A stretch of 36,865 nucleotides of DNA from Meiothermus cerbereus DSM 11376 (GTDB taxonomy: Bacteria > Deinococcota > Deinococci > Deinococcales > Thermaceae), in NCBI RefSeq assembly GCF_000620065.1, contig NZ_JHVI01000030.1:1-36865 (forward strand), read 5' to 3'. Below the pieces are notes generated by a model. It did not search any database and was not told the origin of the DNA. It saw only the letters and a list, made by a program, of their open reading frames with translations. The first letter of the stretch is position 1; every line of letters starts with the position of its first letter. A program made the position numbers and the translations under genes. Shown in pieces: positions 1 through 6,841 of this stretch.

Positions 1-286
1 CGCCTCGTCCCGCAGCCGCTGTACCCTGACCTGGATAAACCCCCAGCTACTGCGTACCTGGCTGGTGCGTTGTCCCACCCTCCTCCACCCCTTCGGTAGC
101 TCCAGGGGGGGAAGGCGCCTGGGTCTCTTCCACCAGGCCTTGCATCAGCGTCCTGAGGAGTTCCGGGTTATGTCGCAGCATGGCCCGTTCGATGTCCGCC
201 AGTCCACTCCCCGCTTCCAGGCTTAGTTCCAGGTCTTCCATGTACCGCTCAAAGGCTTGGCGTGCTTTCGTTTTCCAGTCTTTCAT
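1..286 (-). pseudogene. Probable transposase N-terminal fragment, frame-broken, runs off left edge
   Basis: A 79-codon open frame (286 to 47) begins with ATG after a weak AAGG and encodes a charged helical segment (MKDWKTKARQAFERYMEDLE, then NPELLRTLMQGLVEE). After a run of seven C on the coding strand (plus-strand G run at about 105-111) this frame gives a low-complexity tail and stops. The neighbouring frame instead continues as a plausible protein, LPKGWRRVGQRTS then GFIQVRVQRLRDEA, to the window edge. Removing one C would join the two parts. The composition resembles the N-terminus of bacterial transposases (ISKra4-like is my best guess, from memory of the family only). It may be a dead gene, a sequencing indel, or a gene read by slippage on the C run. 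The catalytic part is outside the window, so function is not established. Confidence 0.4.
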
Positions 287-571
287 GCCTTATTCTGGCA
301 TACGGATTTTTAGAGATGCACCCTTTAGTCACTTAGTCATTGATAGAGCAGTCTTCATGTAACTTGAACCCCAAGCACCCATAAGCCGCACGCAGTCCAC
401 ACCCAGTACGTAAGATGCGTCTGGGATAAGCTAGCCACGTTGAGGCGGTGGCATAGCGCCCCCTGTAGGTTGGCTGCGCTCAGGCTTTGGCTAACGCCAC
501 TTTCAAACAGACATGCCACAGACAAGCGTGTCACCCCGCTTTGCGGCGAAGAGAGCATATCACCTTGGTGA

Positions 572-585
572 GACAAGCGCTTGTC
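572..585. promoter_or_regulatory. Perfect 14-bp palindrome, possible operator
   Basis: GACAAGCGCTTGTC is perfectly self-complementary. It is nested in a wider imperfect repeat: ACCTTG at 562-567 and CAAGGT at 585-590. The half-site AGACAAGCG occurs again at 520-528, giving two sites 51 bp apart (centres about five helical turns). This is typical of a dimeric repressor or activator site, but it lies about 220 nt before rfbC and no regulator gene is adjacent. The bound protein is unknown. Confidence 0.4.
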
Positions 586-662
586 AAGGTAAACAACTGC
601 ACTTGCGGTCTGTCCCGAAGGGGATCGGAAACTTCTCATTTTCGTACAAAGGCCAAAATAAC

Positions 663-689
663 GAAGACCACAATAAGATATTGGTCTTC
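663..689. terminator. Hairpin with short T-rich tail, possible terminator
   Basis: GAAGACCA (663-670) and TGGTCTTC (682-689) form an 8-bp perfect stem around an 11-nt AT-rich loop. It is followed on plus by TTTC only, so as a terminator it would be weak. It could insulate rfbC from transcription coming from the left. Confidence 0.3.
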
Positions 690-771
690 TTTCGGCGAAG
701 TGGATCATTCCATGGTAGAGGCCTACGAGCAAGGGCCCCTTGTTACACCGGTCTTTCTCGAGACTGCCCTG

Positions 772-777
772 TATATT
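772..777 (+). promoter_or_regulatory. -10-like box TATATT before rfbC
   Basis: TATATT lies 23 nt before the rfbC ATG, which would give a short leader containing the Shine-Dalgarno GGGAG (787-791). No good -35 box sits at 16-18 nt, so the assignment rests on the -10 and the position only. Confidence 0.35.
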
Positions 778-800
778 GATTGTGCTGGGAGTGTCGAACC

Positions 801-1379
801 ATGCCGTTCAAGTTTGAAACCCTATCTATCCCGGATGTAGTCCTGGTCGAAGCCCGCGCCTTCCCCGACGAGCGCGGCTTTTTCATGGAGACTTTCAAGC
901 AGTCGGAGTTTGTGCGCGGGGGCATCCGGCGCAACTTTGTGCAGGACAACTTCTCCTACTCCCACAAAGGCACTGTGCGCGGTTTGCACTATCAGCTAAA
1001 CCCAGCGGCGCAGGGCAAATTGGTGGCCTGTCTACATGGAGAGATTTACGACGTGGCGGTAGACCTGCGCAAGGGTTCCCCTACCTATGGCCAGTGGGTT
1101 GGTGTAATTCTGAGCGCCGAGAACCGCCGCATGCTTTGGGTACCGGAAGGGTTTGCCCACGGTTTTCAGGCGCTGAGCGAAGGTGTCATGGTTTGGTACA
1201 AGGTTACCGCCGAGTACAACCCTGCCACCGAGCGTGGCCTGCGCTGGGATGACCCGGCATTGGGCATCGACTGGCCGCTGAGAGGCGAGGCTCTGCTCTC
1301 GCCCAAGGACGTGGTTCTACCCACCCTGGCCGAGCTTAGCGAGGCCGACAACAACTTTGTTTACGAGGTGCAGATGTGA
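801..1379 (+). CDS. rfbC: dTDP-4-dehydrorhamnose 3,5-epimerase
   Basis: 192 residues, the usual length for RmlC. It epimerises C3 and C5 of dTDP-4-keto-6-deoxyglucose in the cytoplasm, the third step of dTDP-L-rhamnose synthesis. The sequence has the cupin-type RmlC pattern: DERGFFMETF near the N-terminus, FVQDNFSYSHKGTVRGLHYQ with the substrate-contacting Arg/His, then GEIYDVAVDLRKGSPTYGQW and WVPEGFAHGFQ. The ATG at 801 was preferred over upstream alternatives because homology starts there and GGGAG lies 9 nt before it. The gene overlaps the next by 4 nt (GTGA), so the two are translationally coupled. Family assignment is firm. Confidence 0.96.
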   Translation: MPFKFETLSIPDVVLVEARAFPDERGFFMETFKQSEFVRGGIRRNFVQDNFSYSHKGTVRGLHYQLNPAAQGKLVACLHGEIYDVAVDLRKGSPTYGQWVGVILSAENRRMLWVPEGFAHGFQALSEGVMVWYKVTAEYNPATERGLRWDDPALGIDWPLRGEALLSPKDVVLPTLAELSEADNNFVYEVQM

Positions 1380-2395
1380 AAACGGTTTTGCTGACTGGGG
1401 CGGGGGGTTATATCGGCAGCGTGCTGGCCGAGATGCTGCTCGAGGCGGGCTATGCGGTGCGGGCGCTGGACCGGTATTTCTTTGGCCCCACCCTAAAGCA
1501 CCTCCAAGCCAACCCCGCCCTCGAGCTGGTCAAGGCCGATGTGCGCGACTTCAACCCAAAGCTACTGGAGGGCATCTGGGGTGTGATTGACCTGGCTGCC
1601 CTCTCCAACGACCCCGCTGGCGAACTCGACCCCGAAGTCACCCTGGCCATCAACCACCGGGGGCGGGCGCGGGTGGCCCAGCTCGCCAAGGAGTGCGGCG
1701 TAGAGCGCTATGTGCTGGCCTCGAGCTGTAGCATCTACGGCTTCCAGGACGGCGTTCTGGACGAGACCTCCCCCACCAACCCCCTCACCACCTACGCCGA
1801 GGCCAACCTGAAGGCCGAGCAGTCCAACCTGCCGCTGGCCGACGAGCACTTTTGCGCAACCGCCCTGCGCCAGGCCACCGTGTATGGGCTTTCGCCCAGG
1901 ATGCGCTTCGACCTGGCCATCAACGGCATGACCTTGGGTTTGTGGCGTGATGGCAAAATCCCGCTGCTGCGGGACGGCAGCCAGTGGCGGCCCTTCGTGC
2001 ATGTGCGGGACACCTCGAGGGCCTTCCTGGCGGTGCTGCAAGCCCCAAGGGAGCTGGTCAACGGGCAGGTCTTCAACGTGGGCGCCGACGAGCAGAACTA
2101 CCAGATTCTGCCCCTGGCCCAGCAGATCGCCCAGGCCCTGGGCAAACCTTTCGATTTCGAGTGGTACGGCCTGCCCGATCATCGTTCGTACCGGGTAAGC
2201 TTTGCCAAAATCAAAAAGACCCTGGGCTTCACCCCCCAGTTCACCCCCGCCGATGCCGCGCGGGAGATTGCCGCAGCCCTCGAGGCCGGTGGGGTGGTAG
2301 CGGACGACCGCACCATCACCCTCAAGTGGTACAAGAACCTGCTGGAGTGGCACCGGCTCATCCGCGAGGTGGAGCTAGATGGGCGCATCCTCTAG
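1376..2395 (+). CDS. NAD-dependent epimerase/dehydratase (extended SDR), catalytic Lys replaced by Asn
   Basis: 339 residues. The N-terminus has the extended-SDR dinucleotide site TGAGGYIGS and an acidic residue after the second strand (ALDRYF). SSCSIYGFQ and the YAEANLKAE segment mark the active site. The canonical Tyr-x3-Lys pair would need Lys where this protein has Asn (YAEAN); the Glu of the usual YxxxKxxxE pattern is kept. The phrase LRQATVYGLSPRMRFDLAIN is typical of a subgroup of nucleotide-sugar epimerases, and the Asn may be a subgroup trait rather than a defect. It starts at GTG inside the rfbC stop and overlaps rfbD by 17 nt, so it belongs to the rhamnose operon. It is not a convincing RfbB (dTDP-glucose 4,6-dehydratase). 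Substrate unknown; a nucleotide-activated sugar is likely. Confidence 0.85.
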   Translation: MKTVLLTGAGGYIGSVLAEMLLEAGYAVRALDRYFFGPTLKHLQANPALELVKADVRDFNPKLLEGIWGVIDLAALSNDPAGELDPEVTLAINHRGRARVAQLAKECGVERYVLASSCSIYGFQDGVLDETSPTNPLTTYAEANLKAEQSNLPLADEHFCATALRQATVYGLSPRMRFDLAINGMTLGLWRDGKIPLLRDGSQWRPFVHVRDTSRAFLAVLQAPRELVNGQVFNVGADEQNYQILPLAQQIAQALGKPFDFEWYGLPDHRSYRVSFAKIKKTLGFTPQFTPADAAREIAAALEAGGVVADDRTITLKWYKNLLEWHRLIREVELDGRIL

Positions 2396-3251
2396 AGTCG
2401 CGGTGATTGGGGCCAGCGGGCAGCTGGGCAGCGACCTGGTGCGGGTGCTCGCCCAGCGCTACGAGGTGGTGGGCTTTACCCACGCCGGGCTCGAGGTCAG
2501 CGACCCCACCTCGGTGGAAGCGGCCCTGGGTGGGCAGCCGTGGTTTGCCATCGTCAACACCGCGGCTTTTCACAAGGTCGAGCTGTGTGAGGCTGAGCCC
2601 GAGCGCAGTTTCCAGGTGAACGCCCTGGGCGCCCTGCACACGGCCAAAGCTGCTCAGAAAAGCGGGGCCCGCTACGTCTACATCAGCACCGACTACGTTT
2701 TCGATGGGGCCAAGGGGGCCCCCTACCTGGAGTCCGACCCGCCCAGCCCGCTCAACGTCTACGGGGCTTCCAAGGTTGCCGGAGAACACCTGAGCCGCCT
2801 GGCCTCCGAGCGGTGGCTGGTGCTGCGCATCGCCAGCGTCTTTGGGCGGGCCGGGGCCAGCGGGAAGGGGGGCAACTTCATCGAGACCATCCTGCAAAAA
2901 GCCCGCGCGGGCCAACCCTTGCGGGTAGTAAACGACCAGTTGATGAGCCCCAGCTACACCCTGGATGTGGCCCGGCTGCTGCTGGATTTGCTGGAAAAGG
3001 ACGCACAGGGTGTGGTGCACGCGACCAACGCGGGGGTCTGCTCGTGGTTTGAGCTGGCCCAGGAAGCCCTCCAGCGCTGCGGCCTGGAAGCGGCGATCGA
3101 GCCCATTCCCTCCAGCAGCCTGGCATCGCCCGTCCGCCGACCGGCATTTTCGGCCCTCGAGAGTGAGCGGCTCTCGCGCTGGGGCCTTCAGATGCGGCCC
3201 TGGCAGGAAGCGCTGGAAGCCTACCTAAGGGAAAAGGGGCATCTGGCCTGA
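2379..3251 (+). CDS. rfbD: dTDP-4-dehydrorhamnose reductase
   Basis: 290 residues, normal for RmlD. It reduces dTDP-4-keto-L-rhamnose with NAD(P)H, the last step of dTDP-L-rhamnose synthesis. Seen in the sequence: GASGQLGSDL nucleotide motif near residue 10, NTAAFHKVELCE, STDYVFDG, and the catalytic YGASK (Tyr-x3-Lys intact, unlike the gene before it), followed by the family's C-terminal PxR region (SPVRRPAFSALES). The ATG at 2379 lies within the 3' end of the preceding epimerase (17-nt overlap), implying coupled translation in the rfbC operon. Confidence 0.95.
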   Translation: MGASSRVAVIGASGQLGSDLVRVLAQRYEVVGFTHAGLEVSDPTSVEAALGGQPWFAIVNTAAFHKVELCEAEPERSFQVNALGALHTAKAAQKSGARYVYISTDYVFDGAKGAPYLESDPPSPLNVYGASKVAGEHLSRLASERWLVLRIASVFGRAGASGKGGNFIETILQKARAGQPLRVVNDQLMSPSYTLDVARLLLDLLEKDAQGVVHATNAGVCSWFELAQEALQRCGLEAAIEPIPSSSLASPVRRPAFSALESERLSRWGLQMRPWQEALEAYLREKGHLA

Positions 3252-3283
3252 ATCCTCATACCAACCGGACGGTACAGTTCGAG

Positions 3284-3289
3284 TAGCCT
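3284..3289 (+). promoter_or_regulatory. -10 box TAGCCT for a leaderless glycosyltransferase mRNA
   Basis: TAGCCT lies exactly 7 nt before the ATG at 3297, the TANNNT-N7-start layout seen at many genes of this window. No -35 was found. This favours 3297 over the ATG at 3294, and suggests the glycosyltransferase has its own start in addition to read-through from rfbD. Confidence 0.4.
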
Positions 3290-3296
3290 GGGCATG

Positions 3297-4121
3297 ATGC
3301 AAGCGCTTACGATTGTGGTGGTCTCCCATAACGCCCGCGCGGTGCTGCAGGAATGTCTGCAGCGGGTTCAAAGGCACTATGCCGGGGCCGAGGTGATTGT
3401 GGTGGATTCGGGCTCGAGCGATGGCAGTGCTGCACTGGTGCAGACTCAGTTCCCTCAGTTCCGGCTCATCTCCAGCGAGAACCGCGGCTACCCCGCTGCG
3501 GTCAACCAGGGGCTGGCCGCTGGTAGCAGGCCCTACCTGGTGCAGATGAACAGCGATGTTTACCTGAACGCGGGCGACCTCGAGGCCCTCCTGCAAGCCG
3601 CGCAGGCCCACCCCAAAGCCGCCCTGATCGGCCCCACCCTCATCACCCCCAGCGGGCAGTACCAGTCCTTTGGCCCCTTTTATGCCCCCAACTACTGGTT
3701 CCTGCACGCCCCGCGCAGGGTGCGCTGGGTCTCGGGCGCCCTGACCCTGATGCCGCGCCGGGCCTACGAGGCCATCGGCGGGATGGACGAGCGGTTTTTC
3801 TTCTACAACGACGACCTGGAGTGGTGCACCCGTGCCCGGCGCAAGGGCTGGCAGGTGCTGCTGGTACCCCGCCGGGTGCTGCACTTAGGCGGCAGCTCCA
3901 CCCCCAAAGACCCCCGCTTTATCGCCGAGGGCTACCGGGGCGGCCTGCTCTTCACGCGCGACTACTACCCCAGCCTGCACGGCCTGCACCAAAAAGCGGT
4001 CTGGCTCGAGGCCCACCTGCGCCTGCACCTCGACCCCAGCCCGCTGCGGCGTGAAGGCTACCGGCAGATTCTCAAGATGCTGAAGGAGGGGAACCTCGAG
4101 GTCTCACTCCTTACCCCTTAG
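3297..4121 (+). CDS. Family 2 glycosyltransferase (rhamnosyltransferase-like)
   Basis: 274 residues from the ATG at 3297 (an ATG also at 3294). GT-A fold signature: LTIVVVSHNA, VIVVDSGSSDGS, GYPAAVNQGL, then NSDVY at the metal/nucleotide position, WVSGALTLMPRRAYEAIGG and FFFYNDDLEWCTRARRKGW. The pattern matches GT2 enzymes of the WbbL/rhamnosyltransferase type. No transmembrane segment is evident, so it acts at the cytoplasmic face. It follows rfbD by about 45 nt, so dTDP-rhamnose is the likely donor, but acceptor and donor are inferred from context. Its stop lies 3 nt from the stop of the convergent manC. Confidence 0.88.
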   Translation: MQALTIVVVSHNARAVLQECLQRVQRHYAGAEVIVVDSGSSDGSAALVQTQFPQFRLISSENRGYPAAVNQGLAAGSRPYLVQMNSDVYLNAGDLEALLQAAQAHPKAALIGPTLITPSGQYQSFGPFYAPNYWFLHAPRRVRWVSGALTLMPRRAYEAIGGMDERFFFYNDDLEWCTRARRKGWQVLLVPRRVLHLGGSSTPKDPRFIAEGYRGGLLFTRDYYPSLHGLHQKAVWLEAHLRLHLDPSPLRREGYRQILKMLKEGNLEVSLLTP

Positions 4122-4124
4122 CGG

Positions 4125-5522
4125 TCACACCAAGCTTTCCAGCCGCAAAACATCGTCTTCACCCAGGTACTCGCCTGTTTGCACCTCGATCAAAAGCAGT
4201 TCTAGCAAGCCCGGGTTATAGAGCTGGTGAGCTACCCCAGCCAGCGCACCCACCGACTCACCGGGCCTGATTATGCGCACCTGGCCGTCCAGCCAGACCT
4301 GGCCGGTACCGCGCAAAACCGTCCAGTGTTCGCTGCGGTGATGGTGCAGGTGGTTGGTAAGGGCCTGACCCGGCTTGAGGGCCACCCGGCGAATCTTAAA
4401 TCCGCTGGCCTCTTCCAGGGTGACGTAGTTGCCCCAGGGCCGCTGGATGGTGCGGTGTCGTCGGACAGAGGCGTGGTTGTTGTGGGCAAGCTGCTCTACA
4501 ACTTTTTTGACTTGCTGCACGCTATCGCGCCGGGCTACCAGCAGGGCATCGCGGGTATCCACGATTACCAGGTCGCTGGCGCCAATGACCGCTACCACCC
4601 GGTCTTCGCTTTGCACAAAGGTGTTTTTGGTCTCCAAAAGCACCGCCTCGCCCAGCACCCGGTTGCCATCGGCATCCGGCGGCACCATCTGGGCTGCCGC
4701 ATCCCACGAACCCAGGTCGCTCCAGCCAAAATTGGCCGGTACCACAGCCACTTTTGGGGCTTTTTCCATCACGGCGTAGTCCACCGAGATGTCGGGTACC
4801 TGCGCGAAGAGGGCCCGATCCAGGTAGGTTCGCTCTCCTTTCTGGCTGGCTTGCCAGCAGGTCTGTATGGCCTGGTACAGCTGGGGTTGCAGGTGCTCTA
4901 GCGTCTGCAAATACACACCCGCTTTGAAGCAGAATATGCCGGCGTTCCAGTAGTAGCGCCCGCTGTTCAGGTAGGCCTCGGCCGTGGGCTGGTCGGGCTT
5001 TTCCACAAAACGCGAAACCTGGTAGACGCTCCCCTCCAGGGCCTCGCCCCGCTCGATGTAGCCAAAGCCGGTGGCCGGATAACTCGGCTGGATGCCAAAG
5101 GTGACCAGATAGCCCTGCTGGGCAGGGTGCTTGGCCTGGGCCACCGCTTGGGCAAACGCTTCCTCGTGCGAGATGAGCTGGTCGGCAGAAAGCACCAGCA
5201 TCAGCTCGTCGGGGTTGCGCTCAGCGATCCACAAGGCAGCCATGGCGATGGCCGGTGCGGTGTTGCGGCGCAGCGGCTCGATGATGTAGTAGGTCTGCAC
5301 CTCGGGCAGACCCAGGGCCTGATACTCACTTAGCGCGCTATAGTGATGCTCCTGGCCCGTCACCGTAAGCACCTCGCGTGCCCCGGCCTTCACGGCCCGC
5401 AGGAAGGCCTTTTGCAACAGGCTTTGGCCATCGGGAAGCTTCATGAAAGGCTTTGGATAAAGTTCCCTGGAAACCGGCCACAGCCGAGTTCCTGCGCCAC
5501 CTGCGAGAACTACAGCAATCAT
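4125..5522 (-). CDS. manC: Mannose-1-phosphate guanylyltransferase / mannose-6-phosphate isomerase (bifunctional type)
   Basis: 465 residues, the length of bifunctional ManC/AlgA/XanB proteins. The N-terminal nucleotidyltransferase has VVLAGGAGTRLWPVSRELYP, SADQLI and FVEKPD; it makes GDP-mannose from GTP and mannose-1-phosphate. The C-terminal cupin (about residues 355-460) has RPWGNY, HLHHHRSEHWTVLRGTG and VQTGEYLGEDDVLR, the type II phosphomannose isomerase pattern, which would supply mannose-6-phosphate from fructose-6-phosphate. A phosphomannomutase is also needed; the nearby pgm is a glucose-type enzyme. ATG at 5522 with AGGAGAT just before it; the Shine-Dalgarno overlaps the stop codon of rfbA, so both form one operon. 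Confidence 0.94.
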   Translation of the reverse strand: MIAVVLAGGAGTRLWPVSRELYPKPFMKLPDGQSLLQKAFLRAVKAGAREVLTVTGQEHHYSALSEYQALGLPEVQTYYIIEPLRRNTAPAIAMAALWIAERNPDELMLVLSADQLISHEEAFAQAVAQAKHPAQQGYLVTFGIQPSYPATGFGYIERGEALEGSVYQVSRFVEKPDQPTAEAYLNSGRYYWNAGIFCFKAGVYLQTLEHLQPQLYQAIQTCWQASQKGERTYLDRALFAQVPDISVDYAVMEKAPKVAVVPANFGWSDLGSWDAAAQMVPPDADGNRVLGEAVLLETKNTFVQSEDRVVAVIGASDLVIVDTRDALLVARRDSVQQVKKVVEQLAHNNHASVRRHRTIQRPWGNYVTLEEASGFKIRRVALKPGQALTNHLHHHRSEHWTVLRGTGQVWLDGQVRIIRPGESVGALAGVAHQLYNPGLLELLLIEVQTGEYLGEDDVLRLESLV

Positions 5523-5531
5523 CCCTATCTC

Positions 5532-6605
5532 CTAAAGCCTCACCCGGCTGCGATCCCCCAGCACCAGCTCTAGGGTGTGGCGGCGCGTATGGCCCTGCCC
5601 ATCCACCACCACCCCCTGACCCAGAATGCTGCTGTCCAGGCGGTAGGGCAGCGCGTGCACCTGGGCCTCGTCCATCAGAATGGAGTACTCAACCTCGCTG
5701 GCAATCACCCGAGCCCCCTTACCTATAGCGGTGTAGGGTCCGATAAAGCTATCCTCAATCAGGGCCCCGGCCCCCACATACGCCGGGCCACGCACGGTGC
5801 TGCGCACCAGGCGGGCTCCGGGCTCTATCACCACCTCGCCTACCACCTGGGCCTCCTCGAGCACCCCCTCGACGCGGCGAACCACCGATGTGAGCGCCAG
5901 CCGGTTGGCATCCAGCAGGTCTTCGGGCTTGCCGGTGTCTTTCCACCAACCCCGCACCTGGTGGGCCACCACCCGCAAACCCGCGTCCACCAGGCCCTGG
6001 ATGGCCTCGGTGATCTCGTACTCTCCCCGGCTCGAGGGCTTGAGGCGCTGGATGATGGGGTGGATCTTTGGGCTAAACAGGTACACCCCCACCAGGGCCA
6101 GGTTGGAGGGGGGCTCCTTGGGCTTCTCCAAGAGCTGCGCCACCTGTCCGGCCTGGTCGAGCACCACCACCCCAAAGGCCCGGGGGTCTTCTACCGGGGT
6201 TAGCAAAACGATGGCCTCAGGGCGGGTCTGGCGGTACTCCTCCACCAGGTGCTGGATGCCCCCCGAGAGCAGGTTGTCGCCCAGGTAGAGCACAAAGGGG
6301 CTGTCTGCCAGGAAGTCCTGGGCGGTTCTGACCGCATGGGCGATGCCCAGCGGTGCTTCCTGCACGATGTAGGTAAGCTTCACCCCCCAGTGCGAGCCAT
6401 CGCCCAGGGCCGAGCGAACCTCGTCGCCGGTTTCGGGGCTTAGGATCACGCCAATATCGCGGATGCCGGCCTGCAGCAGGTCTTCCAGCGCATAAAACAG
6501 GTTGGGCTTGCCCCCAATCGGAATTAGCTGCTTGGCGCGGGTGTAGGTAAGAGGGCGAAGGCGGGTGCCTTTGCCGCCAGCAAGTAACAGTCCCTTGAAC
6601 TCCAT
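5532..6605 (-). CDS. rfbA: Glucose-1-phosphate thymidylyltransferase, long form
   Basis: 357 residues. It makes dTDP-glucose from dTTP and glucose-1-phosphate, the first step of dTDP-rhamnose synthesis. The N-terminal 240 residues carry LLLAGGKGTRLRPLTYTRAK, LGDNLL and LLEKPKEPPSN, as well as GWWKDTGKPEDLL. The last about 110 residues are a left-handed beta-helix extension (repeats such as VIEPGARLVRSTVRGPAYVG), which marks the long RmlA subclass also found in actinobacteria, archaea and antibiotic gene clusters. It starts at ATG 6605, with a TAAACT box 10 nt upstream and no Shine-Dalgarno, and runs into manC with a 9-nt gap. Note that rfbB is absent from the window. Confidence 0.94.
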   Translation of the reverse strand: MEFKGLLLAGGKGTRLRPLTYTRAKQLIPIGGKPNLFYALEDLLQAGIRDIGVILSPETGDEVRSALGDGSHWGVKLTYIVQEAPLGIAHAVRTAQDFLADSPFVLYLGDNLLSGGIQHLVEEYRQTRPEAIVLLTPVEDPRAFGVVVLDQAGQVAQLLEKPKEPPSNLALVGVYLFSPKIHPIIQRLKPSSRGEYEITEAIQGLVDAGLRVVAHQVRGWWKDTGKPEDLLDANRLALTSVVRRVEGVLEEAQVVGEVVIEPGARLVRSTVRGPAYVGAGALIEDSFIGPYTAIGKGARVIASEVEYSILMDEAQVHALPYRLDSSILGQGVVVDGQGHTRRHTLELVLGDRSRVRL

Positions 6606-6841
6606 AGCGGCCTATAGTTTATCCCATTGCGCCAACTTACCAGGCTATACCCATAACGTCTGGCCAAGCCCTTTGCTTGGATCAGGAGGGCGTGTTGCGG
6701 CCAGGGCGTTTGAGGATCTTACCGTAGCGCTTTTGTGTGCGGTACCCCTAGGTACATGACAAAAGCCTCAGAAACCTCCAAGGTCTGGTAAAATCCAATG
6801 AGCCCCACAAATCTCAAACAAGGCATATGGAGGGCAAAAAT
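6606..6841. promoter_or_regulatory. Divergent promoter region between rfbA and the aldolase-like gene
   Basis: 236 nt. On minus, TAAACT (6616-6621) sits 10 nt before the rfbA ATG. On plus, TAAAAT (6789-6794) is 47 nt before the start at 6842 and would give a leader with a strong GGAGGG. No matching -35 box is convincing for either. No gene or repeat was recognised. Confidence 0.35.

Larger units (their letters stand above)
287..800. other. Gene-free region upstream of the sugar-nucleotide operon
   Basis: About 510 nt without a convincing gene. Open frames here on both strands have no recognisable protein features and overlap each other. It is less GC-rich than the flanking genes. It contains a 14-bp palindrome (572-585), a second copy of its half-site (520-528), a hairpin (663-689) and a -10-like box before rfbC. 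The first 50-70 nt may include the end of the mobile element on the left, but I cannot define a terminal repeat. Confidence 0.6.

Noticed and set aside
355-840. Overlapping open frames on both strands before rfbC
   Set aside because: They overlap each other, have no start signals or family features, and the region is less GC-rich than the genes.
1562-2353. Open frame on minus across the epimerase gene
   Set aside because: It is antisense to an intact SDR enzyme and shows no domain.
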